Shown: positions 1 through 6,787 of the stretch, in pieces
Numbering within the stretch: position 1 is the first letter of the stretch
How the letters are laid out: the number at the start of each line of letters is the position of its first letter
Source of the DNA: CAZWHE01 sp964633825
GTDB taxonomy: Bacteria > Planctomycetota > B15-G4 > CAYZWU01
DNA: 16,620 nt
NCBI GenBank assembly: GCA_964633825.1
Contig: CAZWHE010000084.1
Location: 1 to 16,620, forward strand
Direction: 5' to 3'
The notes under the pieces: generated by a model
Seen by the model: the letters and a program-made list of their open reading frames with translations, nothing else
What the model was told of the DNA's origin: nothing
Database searches by the model: none
Program-made: the position numbers and the translations under genes

Positions 1-235
1 CCTTTCCGCTCCTTCCAACCCGACCGCGCCGGGCCAAATCGTCGCGCTCGAAGACGAGGAAGAGTTCGACGAAGAGGTCTTCTACGAAAACGATGACGAG
101 GCCGATGAAGACGAAGACGACCTGCTCGATGATGAAGACGACGATGAGGATGAGGATGAGGACGACGAAGACCTGCTCGACGATGACGACGCGGACTGCC
201 TCGATGACGATGACGACGAGGATGACGACGACTAA
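1..235 (+). CDS. Partial gene: acidic C-terminal tail of an unidentified protein
   Basis: An open frame enters from the left edge (first whole codon at base 2) and ends at TAA 233-235. About 77 residues are visible. After a short Pro/Ser/Thr-containing stretch (roughly residues 1-14) the chain becomes almost entirely Asp and Glu, broken only by a few hydrophobic spots such as EEVFYEN and two copies of a D-LLDD unit. GAC, GAT, GAG and GAA are all used, so it is not a simple codon expansion. Such tails are typically disordered and can bind cations or basic partners. The FYDLN-acid family and some RNA polymerase-associated proteins end this way, but the diagnostic N-terminal part lies outside the window, so no function is assigned. 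The next gene begins 131 bases downstream on the same strand. Confidence 0.6.
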   Translation, partial: LSAPSNPTAPGQIVALEDEEEFDEEVFYENDDEADEDEDDLLDDEDDDEDEDEDDEDLLDDDDADCLDDDDDEDDDD

Positions 236-366
236 AGAGATTCATCGTTTCCCGTCGGATTGAGAAAGAGCGCAAGTGTTTCCGGTCTCACTCAAAATAC
301 CGGCCGGCGCTGCTGAGAGCGGCGCCGGTTGGTATGCTCCGTGATTTGGAAAATGATTGGAAAGCC
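236..366. other. Intergenic leader of the two-component operon
   Basis: This 131-base gap lies between the acidic-tail gene and the response regulator. I see no convincing -35/-10 pair in it. Its main structure is the long hairpin at 297-335, listed separately. Confidence 0.5.
297..335. terminator. 18-bp stem-loop, possible terminator or operator
   Basis: Bases 297-314 pair with 318-335 around a 3-base GAG loop. All 18 positions pair if three G-T wobbles are allowed (302/330, 303/329, 311/321), and the core is CCGGCGC/GCGCCGG. No T-run follows on the plus strand. On the minus strand the stem is followed by TTTT (bases 294-297 read in reverse). It could end transcription of the preceding gene without a classic U-tract, or be a protein-binding dyad in front of the response regulator. 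The function is inference; the dyad is directly visible. Confidence 0.5.
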
Positions 367-1044
367 ATGAGAGTGCTTCTCGTTGAAGATTCGGCGCGCC
401 TTGGAAAATACGTCAAAGACGGATTGTCTCAGGCGGGGTACTCGCTGGATCTGGCGCCCGACGGAGAAGAGGGATTGTGGCTCGCTCTCTCAAACGACTA
501 CGATGCCATCATCCTCGACTTGATGCTTCCCAAAATGGACGGAATGAATGTCCTGCGGCGCCTGCGAAAAAAAGGCCGGAAAACTCATGTCCTTATTCTC
601 ACGGCGAAAGATTCCGTTTCGGACAGGGTCCGCGGGCTCGAGGAAGGGGCGGACGATTATCTCGTCAAGCCCTTTGCGCTCGAGGAGCTCATCGCGCGCG
701 TTCAGGCGCTGGTCCGCAGGAATTACGGCCTGAAGGACCCCGTCATCAAAATCAGCGACCTCGAAATCGACACGGCCAGGAGATCCGTCTATCGCAAGGG
801 GAAAGATCTCAACCTCACATCTCGCGAATATGCTCTGCTCGAATACCTGGCCATGAGGCGTGGAGAGGTCGTTACCCGGACGGAAATCGAACACCATATC
901 TATGACGACCGGGCCGAGCCGTTGAGCAACGTAGTCGATTCCTCCGTCTACAGGCTGAGAAAGAAGATCGAGCCGCCGGGACATCCGACTCTGATTCGCA
1001 CACGCCGCGGCATGGGGTATGTTCTCGAGAATCCGAGCTCATGA
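367..1044 (+). CDS. OmpR/PhoB-family response regulator
   Basis: This 225-residue cytoplasmic transcription factor is the output half of a two-component system. The receiver domain (about 1-115) carries the acidic pair E7/D8, phosphoacceptor D51 in the context LDLMLPKMDG, T79 and K101 (LVKPF). A winged-helix DNA-binding domain (about 128-222) ends in the usual RTRRGMGYVLE wing. Length and domain order are normal for the family. The ATG at 367 is chosen because MRVLLVEDS is the standard receiver start and GGAAAG lies just upstream. An in-frame ATG at 334 lies inside a strong hairpin and would add 11 atypical residues. The stop overlaps the histidine kinase start as ATGA (1041-1044), which suggests translational coupling. 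Target genes cannot be read from the sequence. Confidence 0.96.
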   Translation: MRVLLVEDSARLGKYVKDGLSQAGYSLDLAPDGEEGLWLALSNDYDAIILDLMLPKMDGMNVLRRLRKKGRKTHVLILTAKDSVSDRVRGLEEGADDYLVKPFALEELIARVQALVRRNYGLKDPVIKISDLEIDTARRSVYRKGKDLNLTSREYALLEYLAMRRGEVVTRTEIEHHIYDDRAEPLSNVVDSSVYRLRKKIEPPGHPTLIRTRRGMGYVLENPSS

Positions 1045-2477
1045 AATCGATTCGCAAACAACTGATTTTCACCCTGCTCTCCTGCCTGACCCTGCTCTTT
1101 GCAGCGGCGTCGGCCACCCTCTACCTCTACGCCCGGGGCGCTCTCCTGAACCAGTTCGATGAATCGCTCCGCACCAAAATTCTCTCCTTTGCCGAAATGA
1201 TCGAGGTCGAGGAGAAGGAGGGCGAAATCGTCTTCGAGATCGAGTTCAGCGAGTTTCCTCTGCCCGAGTTCCGGCCCTCTTCCGAGGCAGCGTATTACGA
1301 GGTCCGGCGCCGCGACGGTTCGATCGTTGCCCGGTCGCCTTCGCTGGGCGGGCAGGAATTAGAGCGCATCGAAGCGGGGGAGGAAGCTCCGATTCTCCGG
1401 GATATCCTGCTGCCCGACGGCCGGCATGGAAGAGCGGCCTCTGTGCGGTTTTGCCCCGGTCCCGACCCCGAAAGCGATGCGTCGTTTGTGAGTGGTCCCG
1501 AGCACCGTCTCTGGATGACCATGGCCCGTTCGAGGGAGAATCTCGACCTTGCATTGACGACGCTCCTCGCCGGGTTCGGGGTGATGGGGATCCTCATCGT
1601 AATCGGGATGGCTTTCACCGTCCGGTGGTCCGTGGGACGCGGCCTGGTCCCCTTGGGGCGGATCGCTCGCGAGACTTCGAATATCGAATCGACGAGCCTG
1701 TCCCATCGATTCCCCGTCGAAGATCTTCCGCAGGAGCTGGTTCCGATCTGTAAAAGGCTGAACGAGCTTCTCGGCCGTCTCGAATCGGCCTTTCAGAGAG
1801 AGCGCCGTTTCAATGCGGACGTGGCGCACGAGCTTCGGACGCCCCTTGCCGAGCTGCGAACGTTGGCGGAAGTGGCGCTGAACAGAACGGGTGATTCGCA
1901 AAACACCGAAGAGACGCGGGCCTGCTTCGCCGATGTGCTCGATATCGCTCTGCAGATGGAGATGATGGTAACGACCCTGCTCTCATTGGTTCGGTGTGAG
2001 ACGGGCCGCCGGGCGGTGAATCGGGAATCCCTGGACATCTCCGCTTTGATCAAAGAAACGGTTCCTTCGTTCCGGGAAGAGGCGCGAAAGAGGAATGTCT
2101 CTTTCGAAATCAACCTGCCCGAAAAAGCGGTCGTTACAAGCGACCGGTTCCTTCTCTCGGCGATCTTGAAGAACCTCTTCTCCAATGCCGTCGGCCATGC
2201 TCCCGAGAAGGGTTCGGTCTGCTGTGAGGTCACGGACAATGGCGGCGGTTATTCCCTGAGCCTGAGAAACAGCAATCTCGATCTCGAACAAGAGGATCTG
2301 GAGCATATTCTGGAGCCTTTTTGGCAGAAGGACCGATCGAGGACCGACACGACGAGAAACGGCCTCGGCCTCTCTCTTGTGGCCACCTATGCCGAACTCC
2401 TCGGCCTAAAGCTTCTCCTCTCGCTGCCCGAGCCCGAACAGTTCGAAGTCACCTTCAAATTGCCGTCACCGCCGTAA
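1041..2477 (+). CDS. Membrane sensor histidine kinase, partner of the response regulator
   Basis: This 478-residue inner-membrane kinase should phosphorylate the regulator encoded just upstream. It has a transmembrane helix at about 8-30, a periplasmic sensor of about 135 residues rich in Glu, a second helix at about 170-194, then a HAMP linker (about 195-250). The H-box is ADVAHELRTPLAEL with phosphoacceptor H263. The N-box contains LKNLFSNAVGHAP (N378, N382). The G2 box is GLGLSLV (441-447), preceded by EPFWQKDRSRTD. The region where the DxGxG G1 box should lie, just before LEQEDLEHILEPFW, reads LRNSNLDL, so the usual Asp is missing; a DNGGG at 399-403 seems to be a turn one strand too early. 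Some kinases with an EPFW..D..R signature share this trait. The 3' end overlaps the convergent gene by 12 bp. Confidence 0.94.
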   Translation: MKSIRKQLIFTLLSCLTLLFAAASATLYLYARGALLNQFDESLRTKILSFAEMIEVEEKEGEIVFEIEFSEFPLPEFRPSSEAAYYEVRRRDGSIVARSPSLGGQELERIEAGEEAPILRDILLPDGRHGRAASVRFCPGPDPESDASFVSGPEHRLWMTMARSRENLDLALTTLLAGFGVMGILIVIGMAFTVRWSVGRGLVPLGRIARETSNIESTSLSHRFPVEDLPQELVPICKRLNELLGRLESAFQRERRFNADVAHELRTPLAELRTLAEVALNRTGDSQNTEETRACFADVLDIALQMEMMVTTLLSLVRCETGRRAVNRESLDISALIKETVPSFREEARKRNVSFEINLPEKAVVTSDRFLLSAILKNLFSNAVGHAPEKGSVCCEVTDNGGGYSLSLRNSNLDLEQEDLEHILEPFWQKDRSRTDTTRNGLGLSLVATYAELLGLKLLLSLPEPEQFEVTFKLPSPP

Positions 2478-3989
2478 CCGTCCTGCCGGCGCCGCCCATT
2501 TCCTCCACTTGGCCAGCGTGAGATGGAGGATCTCGAGCCTGAGCCTCCGCGCTTTTTCCGGAGGAAGGCGCCTTGCTCGCGCATAGGTCCGCAGGAAGCG
2601 GAGGCGGTCCGTGTTCGAGACCGGGCCCCCTTCGGAAAAGGACGCGTTGAGGCGCATGAGATCGCGCGCCGTGGTGTCGAGGCCGACGCCGCGCAGGGGA
2701 GCGGCGCCGTCGGGGTCGAGGAAGACAGGATCCCCATCGGCGTCGATCATGATGTTCTGGGCTTTGAGGTCGCGGTTGGAAAGGAAGAGATCGTGCATCC
2801 GCGCCAGGGCGCGCGCGAGGCGATGATAAGCCTTGCGGCGCGAAGGCGGATCGGCCTTTTCCACGAAACGATCGAGAGTCGGGAGCCCTTGTGCTTCCTC
2901 GAAGACGACGAGGGAACGCCCCGAGAGCGAGGCCGGGGATTCGGCGAGAAAGAGAACGGGGCGGGGGGCATTCAGGCCGCGGTGGATCAGGCGGTAGCCG
3001 TTGGCCCAGGCCGCGCGCGCCTTGGGGCCGCAAAAGAGCCTCTTGAGAATCCCGCCCGGCCCCGGCCGGCGGTAGATCTTGGCGATATAGCCCTTCCCTT
3101 CGATGGACAAGCGGAACACGCTCGATCGGGGTTCGTCCTTGATCAGGGTTCCCTTTTCTCTCAAGAGCTCTTCCGGTTGGGGACCGAGAAACCGGGCCGG
3201 ATCGTCTACTCGCGCCAAGCTCTCGCCCATTCCGCACCAGCCGTGAAGCCGGATCTTTTCGAAATCCCTTCCCTCCCGGAGGGGGCGCTTGTCGAATCCC
3301 GCCAGAAAGCGGCGGAGCCGCGCCCGCGAAGCGTTCTCCAATCTGCGGGCCCCTTTCTTGATCTGTGCGGCTTTGACGAGGCCGCGGCAATATGTGCGAT
3401 AGAACCGGAGCCTGTCCGTGCGCCGGCCGTGCACGAGAAAGGAACCGGCGAGGGAGGCGAGGTCGCGAAAGCGGCCGGCGAGACCGAGCCCGCTTTTCTT
3501 GATCCGTGCGGAGTGGAAGTCGATGAGAAAGAGCTCCCCTTCGGGCGAGACGAGTATGTTGGCGCTGTGAAGATCGGTGTGGACGACCCCGGCGTCGTGC
3601 ATGGCCCTGACCAGGCGGCCGAGCTTCTCGATGAGGATGCGGCGCGGGGCGGGGAGAGGCTTCTTGCCGAGAAGGAGGTCCTCGACGGTCGCGGCTCCCT
3701 TCACCGCGGTGAGGGCGAGGAAGCGGTTCTTCTCCTTGGAATGGAATCCCGTTTTTTCGAGCTCCACCACCTGGGGGACGGAAACACCCGCTCTCTGGAG
3801 ATGGAGAAAGATTTTCCTCTCCCTCGCCGCGGGCCGGCCCCGCACGAGGCCGCGCAGAAAGGCCCAAAAGCCCTTGGTGCGGTATTCCTTGACCACAACG
3901 GGCCTTCCTGTTCCGGGAAGGGTCGTCACCTGCACGCTTCTCACGGCGGAGCTCTTCACCAGGCGTCCGGCTTCGGGGGCGGCGCTCAT
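2466..3989 (-). CDS. Tandem WaaP/InaA-like lipopolysaccharide kinase, two fused kinase domains
   Basis: This cytoplasmic protein is 507 residues from the ATG at 3989, or 518 from an ATG at 4022. It carries two complete small-kinase domains in a row. Domain 1 (about 20-230) has a VVVKEY lysine (K34), catalytic VVHTDLHSANI (D139, N144) and a DFG-like LIDFHSA (D157). Domain 2 (about 285-485) has IAKIY (K304), SNRDLKAQNI (D407, N412) and a DFG-like LDPDG (D425). Each ends with nearly the same motif, TDRLRFYRTYC and TDRLRFLRTYA, as in the Kdo/WaaP lipopolysaccharide kinase group. I infer phosphorylation of LPS core sugars or a related small substrate, supported by the divergent lptFG. The 3989 start has AGAGAG upstream; 4022 has only a purine run touching the ATG. 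The codon pattern supports this strand over the long overlapping plus-strand frame. Confidence 0.85.
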   Translation of the reverse strand: MSAAPEAGRLVKSSAVRSVQVTTLPGTGRPVVVKEYRTKGFWAFLRGLVRGRPAARERKIFLHLQRAGVSVPQVVELEKTGFHSKEKNRFLALTAVKGAATVEDLLLGKKPLPAPRRILIEKLGRLVRAMHDAGVVHTDLHSANILVSPEGELFLIDFHSARIKKSGLGLAGRFRDLASLAGSFLVHGRRTDRLRFYRTYCRGLVKAAQIKKGARRLENASRARLRRFLAGFDKRPLREGRDFEKIRLHGWCGMGESLARVDDPARFLGPQPEELLREKGTLIKDEPRSSVFRLSIEGKGYIAKIYRRPGPGGILKRLFCGPKARAAWANGYRLIHRGLNAPRPVLFLAESPASLSGRSLVVFEEAQGLPTLDRFVEKADPPSRRKAYHRLARALARMHDLFLSNRDLKAQNIMIDADGDPVFLDPDGAAPLRGVGLDTTARDLMRLNASFSEGGPVSNTDRLRFLRTYARARRLPPEKARRLRLEILHLTLAKWRKWAAPAGRLRR

Positions 3990-4028
3990 CTGTTCTCTCT
4001 GACAAACTGTCCGGCGTTCCATCTCTTC

Positions 4029-4056
4029 TTGACTCTCATAACCGGAGGGTTAGAGT
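4029..4056 (+). promoter_or_regulatory. Candidate sigma-70-like promoter for lptFG
   Basis: TTGACT (4029-4034) and TAGAGT (4051-4056) are separated by 16 bases. A start near 4063 would give a leader of about 58 bases containing the stem-loop at 4074-4096. The -10 matches only four of six consensus positions and the sigma factors of this organism are unknown, so this is a weak call. Confidence 0.35.
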
Positions 4057-4073
4057 GGTCGATACTTGATTCC

Positions 4074-4096
4074 GCCGCGCCGTCCTTCGGCGCGGC
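4074..4096. promoter_or_regulatory. Perfect 9-bp GC stem-loop in the lptF leader
   Basis: GCCGCGCCG (4074-4082) and CGGCGCGGC (4088-4096) are exact reverse complements around a TCCTT loop. The stem ends 24 bases before the lptF ATG. No T-run follows on either strand, so it is unlikely to be an ordinary terminator. It may shape the lptF leader, or act as a dyad between the divergent genes. Confidence 0.45.
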
Positions 4097-4120
4097 CCAT
4101 TCCAAGAGCGACCGGCTATC

Positions 4121-5227
4121 ATGATATTGGTTCAAAGATATGTTTTTAAGGAGCTTCTTTATAAGTTCATATTCTGCTTTGTTGTGATCTCGGCCGTTGT
4201 GCTCCTCGCCAAGCTGCTCGTTGTCCTCTACCAGTATCCCATGCTCGGCCTCGATATGGTGGCCGCTTTTGTCCCATATCTGCTCCTCGGAATGATGGCC
4301 ATTGTTCTGCCCCTCTCGGTCATTGTCGCCGTTGTGTCCACTTACGGCAGAATGGCGGCCGACAACGAGGTCGTTGCCCTGAAAGCATCGGGCGTCCATC
4401 TCTTCAAGGTCGTCGTTCCCGCACTCCTTTTCGGGGTTCTCACGTCCTTTATGCTTCTTGTTGTGAACGACAGGTTCATTCCCCTGGCCGATGTCAAGAT
4501 CAAGACAATGGGCAAAGAACAGAACATCTATCCCCTTCTCGAAAACATACTGAAGCGGGGCCTCACGAAGCTCGAGCTCGGGGAGCTGCTCATTACATGG
4601 GAGAGCTACGAGAAAGCCGAGGCCGGTTCCGGCGGTGAGGAGGACCGGGCCACGGCGTGGCGTTTCAAGGGTTTTCGCGCCAAGAAGTATGACGAAGACG
4701 GCAATCTCGAAAAGGAGATTATCGCCGAATCGGCCCTGATCATGGTCAGCGACAAAGAGGGCCGCCGCATCGATTTCCAGCTCACCAACGCACGGGAGGT
4801 GGTGGGCGGGGACGCCCAGTTCGGCAAGATCACCCTTCCCCATTACGAGCTCGATTCCAGGAAATCGAAGGTGCGGCTGGGCCACAGGACCCTGTCGGCG
4901 CTTTTCGCTCTTCTTGAAAAGGAGGTCAGGCCTTACGGCGAGGGCAGAATCCTGACCGAGATACACAGCCGCTTCACCCAGTCGATGAGCCCGCTCATAT
5001 TCGTTTTTCTCGGCCTGCCTATAGCGATCATTTTCAGGTACAGAAGCATCATGGTTGCTTTCCTGATCTCCCTGCTCATCGCGATTTTCATCTATTTTCC
5101 CGTGATGCGGCTCGGCGAGACCTTCGCCAAGAAGGAAATACTCCACCCCGCCCTCTGCATCTGGCCCGGAAGCCTGCTCATGCTCGCAGGCGGGATGTGG
5201 CTCCTCCTATCGGTGACGCGCAAATGA
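4121..5227 (+). CDS. lptF: LptF-like permease subunit of the LPS exporter
   Basis: This 368-residue inner-membrane protein of the YjgP/YjgQ (LptF/LptG) family. With LptG and the ATPase LptB it would extract lipopolysaccharide from the inner membrane and pass it to the periplasmic bridge. Three N-terminal helices (about 14-35, 48-72, 97-117) and three C-terminal helices (about 289-305, 309-327, 343-364) flank a periplasmic beta-jellyroll region (about 125-280). The family stretch GRMAADNEVVALKASGVH at 76-93 is the cytoplasmic loop that contacts the ATPase. Length is typical. The start fits the family (QRYVFKELL follows at once), although the Shine-Dalgarno is poor and the first 20 codons are AT-rich compared with the rest. 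It overlaps the next gene by ATGA. LptB and LptC are not in the window. F versus G is assigned by order and resemblance only. Confidence 0.88.
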   Translation: MILVQRYVFKELLYKFIFCFVVISAVVLLAKLLVVLYQYPMLGLDMVAAFVPYLLLGMMAIVLPLSVIVAVVSTYGRMAADNEVVALKASGVHLFKVVVPALLFGVLTSFMLLVVNDRFIPLADVKIKTMGKEQNIYPLLENILKRGLTKLELGELLITWESYEKAEAGSGGEEDRATAWRFKGFRAKKYDEDGNLEKEIIAESALIMVSDKEGRRIDFQLTNAREVVGGDAQFGKITLPHYELDSRKSKVRLGHRTLSALFALLEKEVRPYGEGRILTEIHSRFTQSMSPLIFVFLGLPIAIIFRYRSIMVAFLISLLIAIFIYFPVMRLGETFAKKEILHPALCIWPGSLLMLAGGMWLLLSVTRK

Positions 5228-6333
5228 GCATCTTCAGGAAAATGGACCGGTATGTGGCCTGGTATTTCATCTCCTCTTATCTGGTCTGTTTTCTCTTTTT
5301 TCTCGGCATCTTCGTGGTGATCGATCTCTTTCCCAAAATGGACGACATTCTCGGCGCGGCGCCGTTCGCCGAGGACCGGGGAGAATCTCTCTTTTTCATG
5401 ACCGTCCGGCTCTATTCTCTCAAGATTCCCGAGATATTCCTTCAGGTGGCGCCCTACCTGACGCTGATCGCGGCCATGTTCACCGTAACCCGGCTCCGCA
5501 AGGCGAACGAGATGATTCCCATGGTGATGGCCGGCGTCAGTGTTTTCAGGATTCTTCTTCCTCTCTTTGTCCTCGCTTTCTGCCTGATGGGAGCCATGGT
5601 CGTTGTGCAGGAGGTCCTGGCCTCTCCCTGCGCCACGGCGAGGCTTCTCATGGAGACCTTCCTTCTCGATCACGACGAGCGTCTCATCGTCGAGAAAGAG
5701 GTCATGACCGGAGTCGACGGAAGAAGCATCGTTGTGAACAACTACGACGTCAACGCCCGCCTGATCGGGAGGGTGGACATCTCCTACTTCGAGGAGGAGG
5801 AGGGCGAGCGGTTCAACTGCCATATCACGGGTCGGAACCTGCGCTGGCTGGGCGAAGAGCGGGGATGGAGCTTCGAGGAGGGCGCGATCGAGAGGGAAAG
5901 GCTGGGCGCAGGCGTGGGGGAGGAAAAGATGAAAGCTCCTCTCAGGGTGCTCCACATCGGCATCACGCCCGACGACATCCTTCTCTTTCTGAAGACCCCC
6001 TACGACATGTCCCTCGGCCAGATCAAACGGCTCTACGCCATGTCTCCCACCGATCTCGGGCTCAAGGTCCTGCTTCATCACCACATCACCTTTCCGCTGA
6101 CGAACATCATTCTCCTCCTCCTGGGCCTCCCTTTCGTGCTGAGGCAGGAACAGCACTCCAACTTCCTCGGCATCGCCGTGGCCCTGGCCATCTGCCTCGG
6201 TTTCTTCGCCCTCGACGTGATCATGAGGGACATGGGGGCGCAGGATTACATTCCCCCCGTGATCGCGGCCTGGTTTTCGGTGGTTTTCTGCGGCAGCCTC
6301 GGCATTTGTATCTTCGACAGTGTCCGAACTTGA
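5224..6333 (+). CDS. lptG: LptG-like permease subunit of the LPS exporter
   Basis: This 369-residue inner-membrane protein is the second half of the LPS-export permease pair. It has an N-terminal helix at about 14-35, helices at about 70-88 and 108-131, a periplasmic domain of about 150 residues, then three closing helices (about 288-306, 313-333, 342-364). The loop RLRKANEMIPMVMAGVSVFR (90-109) matches the ATPase-contact region seen in LptF. The ATG at 5224 is preferred because it overlaps the lptF stop as ATGA; an upstream alternative at 5197 lies wholly inside lptF and adds nine unlikely residues. The stop codon TGA (6331-6333) is also the first three bases of a long inverted repeat, so the extreme C-terminus could have been set by insertion of that element. 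Confidence 0.9.
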   Translation: MSIFRKMDRYVAWYFISSYLVCFLFFLGIFVVIDLFPKMDDILGAAPFAEDRGESLFFMTVRLYSLKIPEIFLQVAPYLTLIAAMFTVTRLRKANEMIPMVMAGVSVFRILLPLFVLAFCLMGAMVVVQEVLASPCATARLLMETFLLDHDERLIVEKEVMTGVDGRSIVVNNYDVNARLIGRVDISYFEEEEGERFNCHITGRNLRWLGEERGWSFEEGAIERERLGAGVGEEKMKAPLRVLHIGITPDDILLFLKTPYDMSLGQIKRLYAMSPTDLGLKVLLHHHITFPLTNIILLLLGLPFVLRQEQHSNFLGIAVALAICLGFFALDVIMRDMGAQDYIPPVIAAWFSVVFCGSLGICIFDSVRT

Positions 6334-6507
6334 AAAAAGGCGGGATGAGTGAGGAGGGTTCGTCCGGGCCATAAGGGGGCGACGGACGCCCTTTGCTAAC
6401 CCCCCCTGATCGCTCGCAAAGCCTCGCTCAAAGGGGGGGTGCGCAAAGGGCGCCCTGCCCATGGCCCGGGCACGACGCTCTCACCTCACTCATCCCGCCT
6501 TTTTTCA
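6331..6507. repeat. 177-bp imperfect palindrome with perfect 24-bp ends (MITE/REP-like)
   Basis: The outer arms 6331-6354 and 6484-6507 are perfect reverse complements over 24 bases (they contain AAAAAAGGCGGGATGAGTG and its complement). Further matching blocks lie inside in the same order: CCGGGCCAT with ATGGCCCGG, CGCCCTTTGC with GCAAAGGGCG, and a run of seven C against seven G. Only about 26 central bases (6407-6432) are unpaired. The whole unit could fold into one long hairpin when single-stranded. No coding capacity or clear target-site duplication is visible. This is the form of a non-autonomous mobile or extragenic palindromic element; it might also end lptFG transcription. Confidence 0.8.
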
Positions 6508-6787
6508 CGTGCGCGCGGCCGGTCTCATCACATCGGGTGTGTGGAGGCGGAGGAGAGGTGTGATCACGGGTTATACTGCCCCCTGCGTCCGGAAGCCCCT
6601 CGCGACGAAACGCGTGAAATAACCGTGCGAGCAAATGTGATCCCCTATCGTGCATCCGTTGAATCGGGGATTATCGTTTCTGTTCGAAAGGCGATTCAGG
6701 CGACATTTCAAGCGGATCTCACGGCTCTGCGCATTCTGCGTGCGCATTCTGCGAACCCGCAGTAGAAAGCGCGTGATATGTCCGGGT
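6508..6787. other. Non-coding gap between the palindrome and the first beta-helix gene
   Basis: I see no gene here in any frame that has family resemblance or a supported start. Small structures are present: a 13-bp direct tandem duplication of TGCGCATTCTGCG at 6728-6753, and a short hairpin CTGCG-aacc-CGCAG at 6749-6762, which lies just downstream of the minus-strand beta-helix gene but lacks a T-run. Confidence 0.55.
6728..6753. repeat. Two tandem copies of a 13-bp repeat
   Basis: TGCGCATTCTGCG occurs exactly twice without a gap, at 6728-6740 and 6741-6753. It lies 35 bases beyond the stop of the minus-strand beta-helix gene. Its role is unknown; replication slippage is the simplest origin. 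Confidence 0.8.

Noticed and set aside
334..366. Upstream ATG for the response regulator
   Set aside because: It lies in the hairpin at 297-335, adds residues not seen in the family, and lacks a Shine-Dalgarno sequence.
2236..2250. DNGGG in the histidine kinase as a G1 box
   Set aside because: It precedes the strand YSLSLRN that should itself come before the G1 box, so spacing to the EPFW and GLGL motifs is wrong; it looks like a turn.
2523..4124. 533-codon plus-strand frame opposite the tandem kinase
   Set aside because: It has no recognisable domain and is a GC-rich shadow; the minus strand shows two complete kinase motif sets in one frame.
3986..6462. Long minus-strand frames opposite lptF and lptG
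   Set aside because: They are rich in His, Glu, Asp and Gly without family motifs, arise as mirror frames of membrane-protein codons, and lack supported starts. The plus strand encodes clear LptF/LptG proteins.
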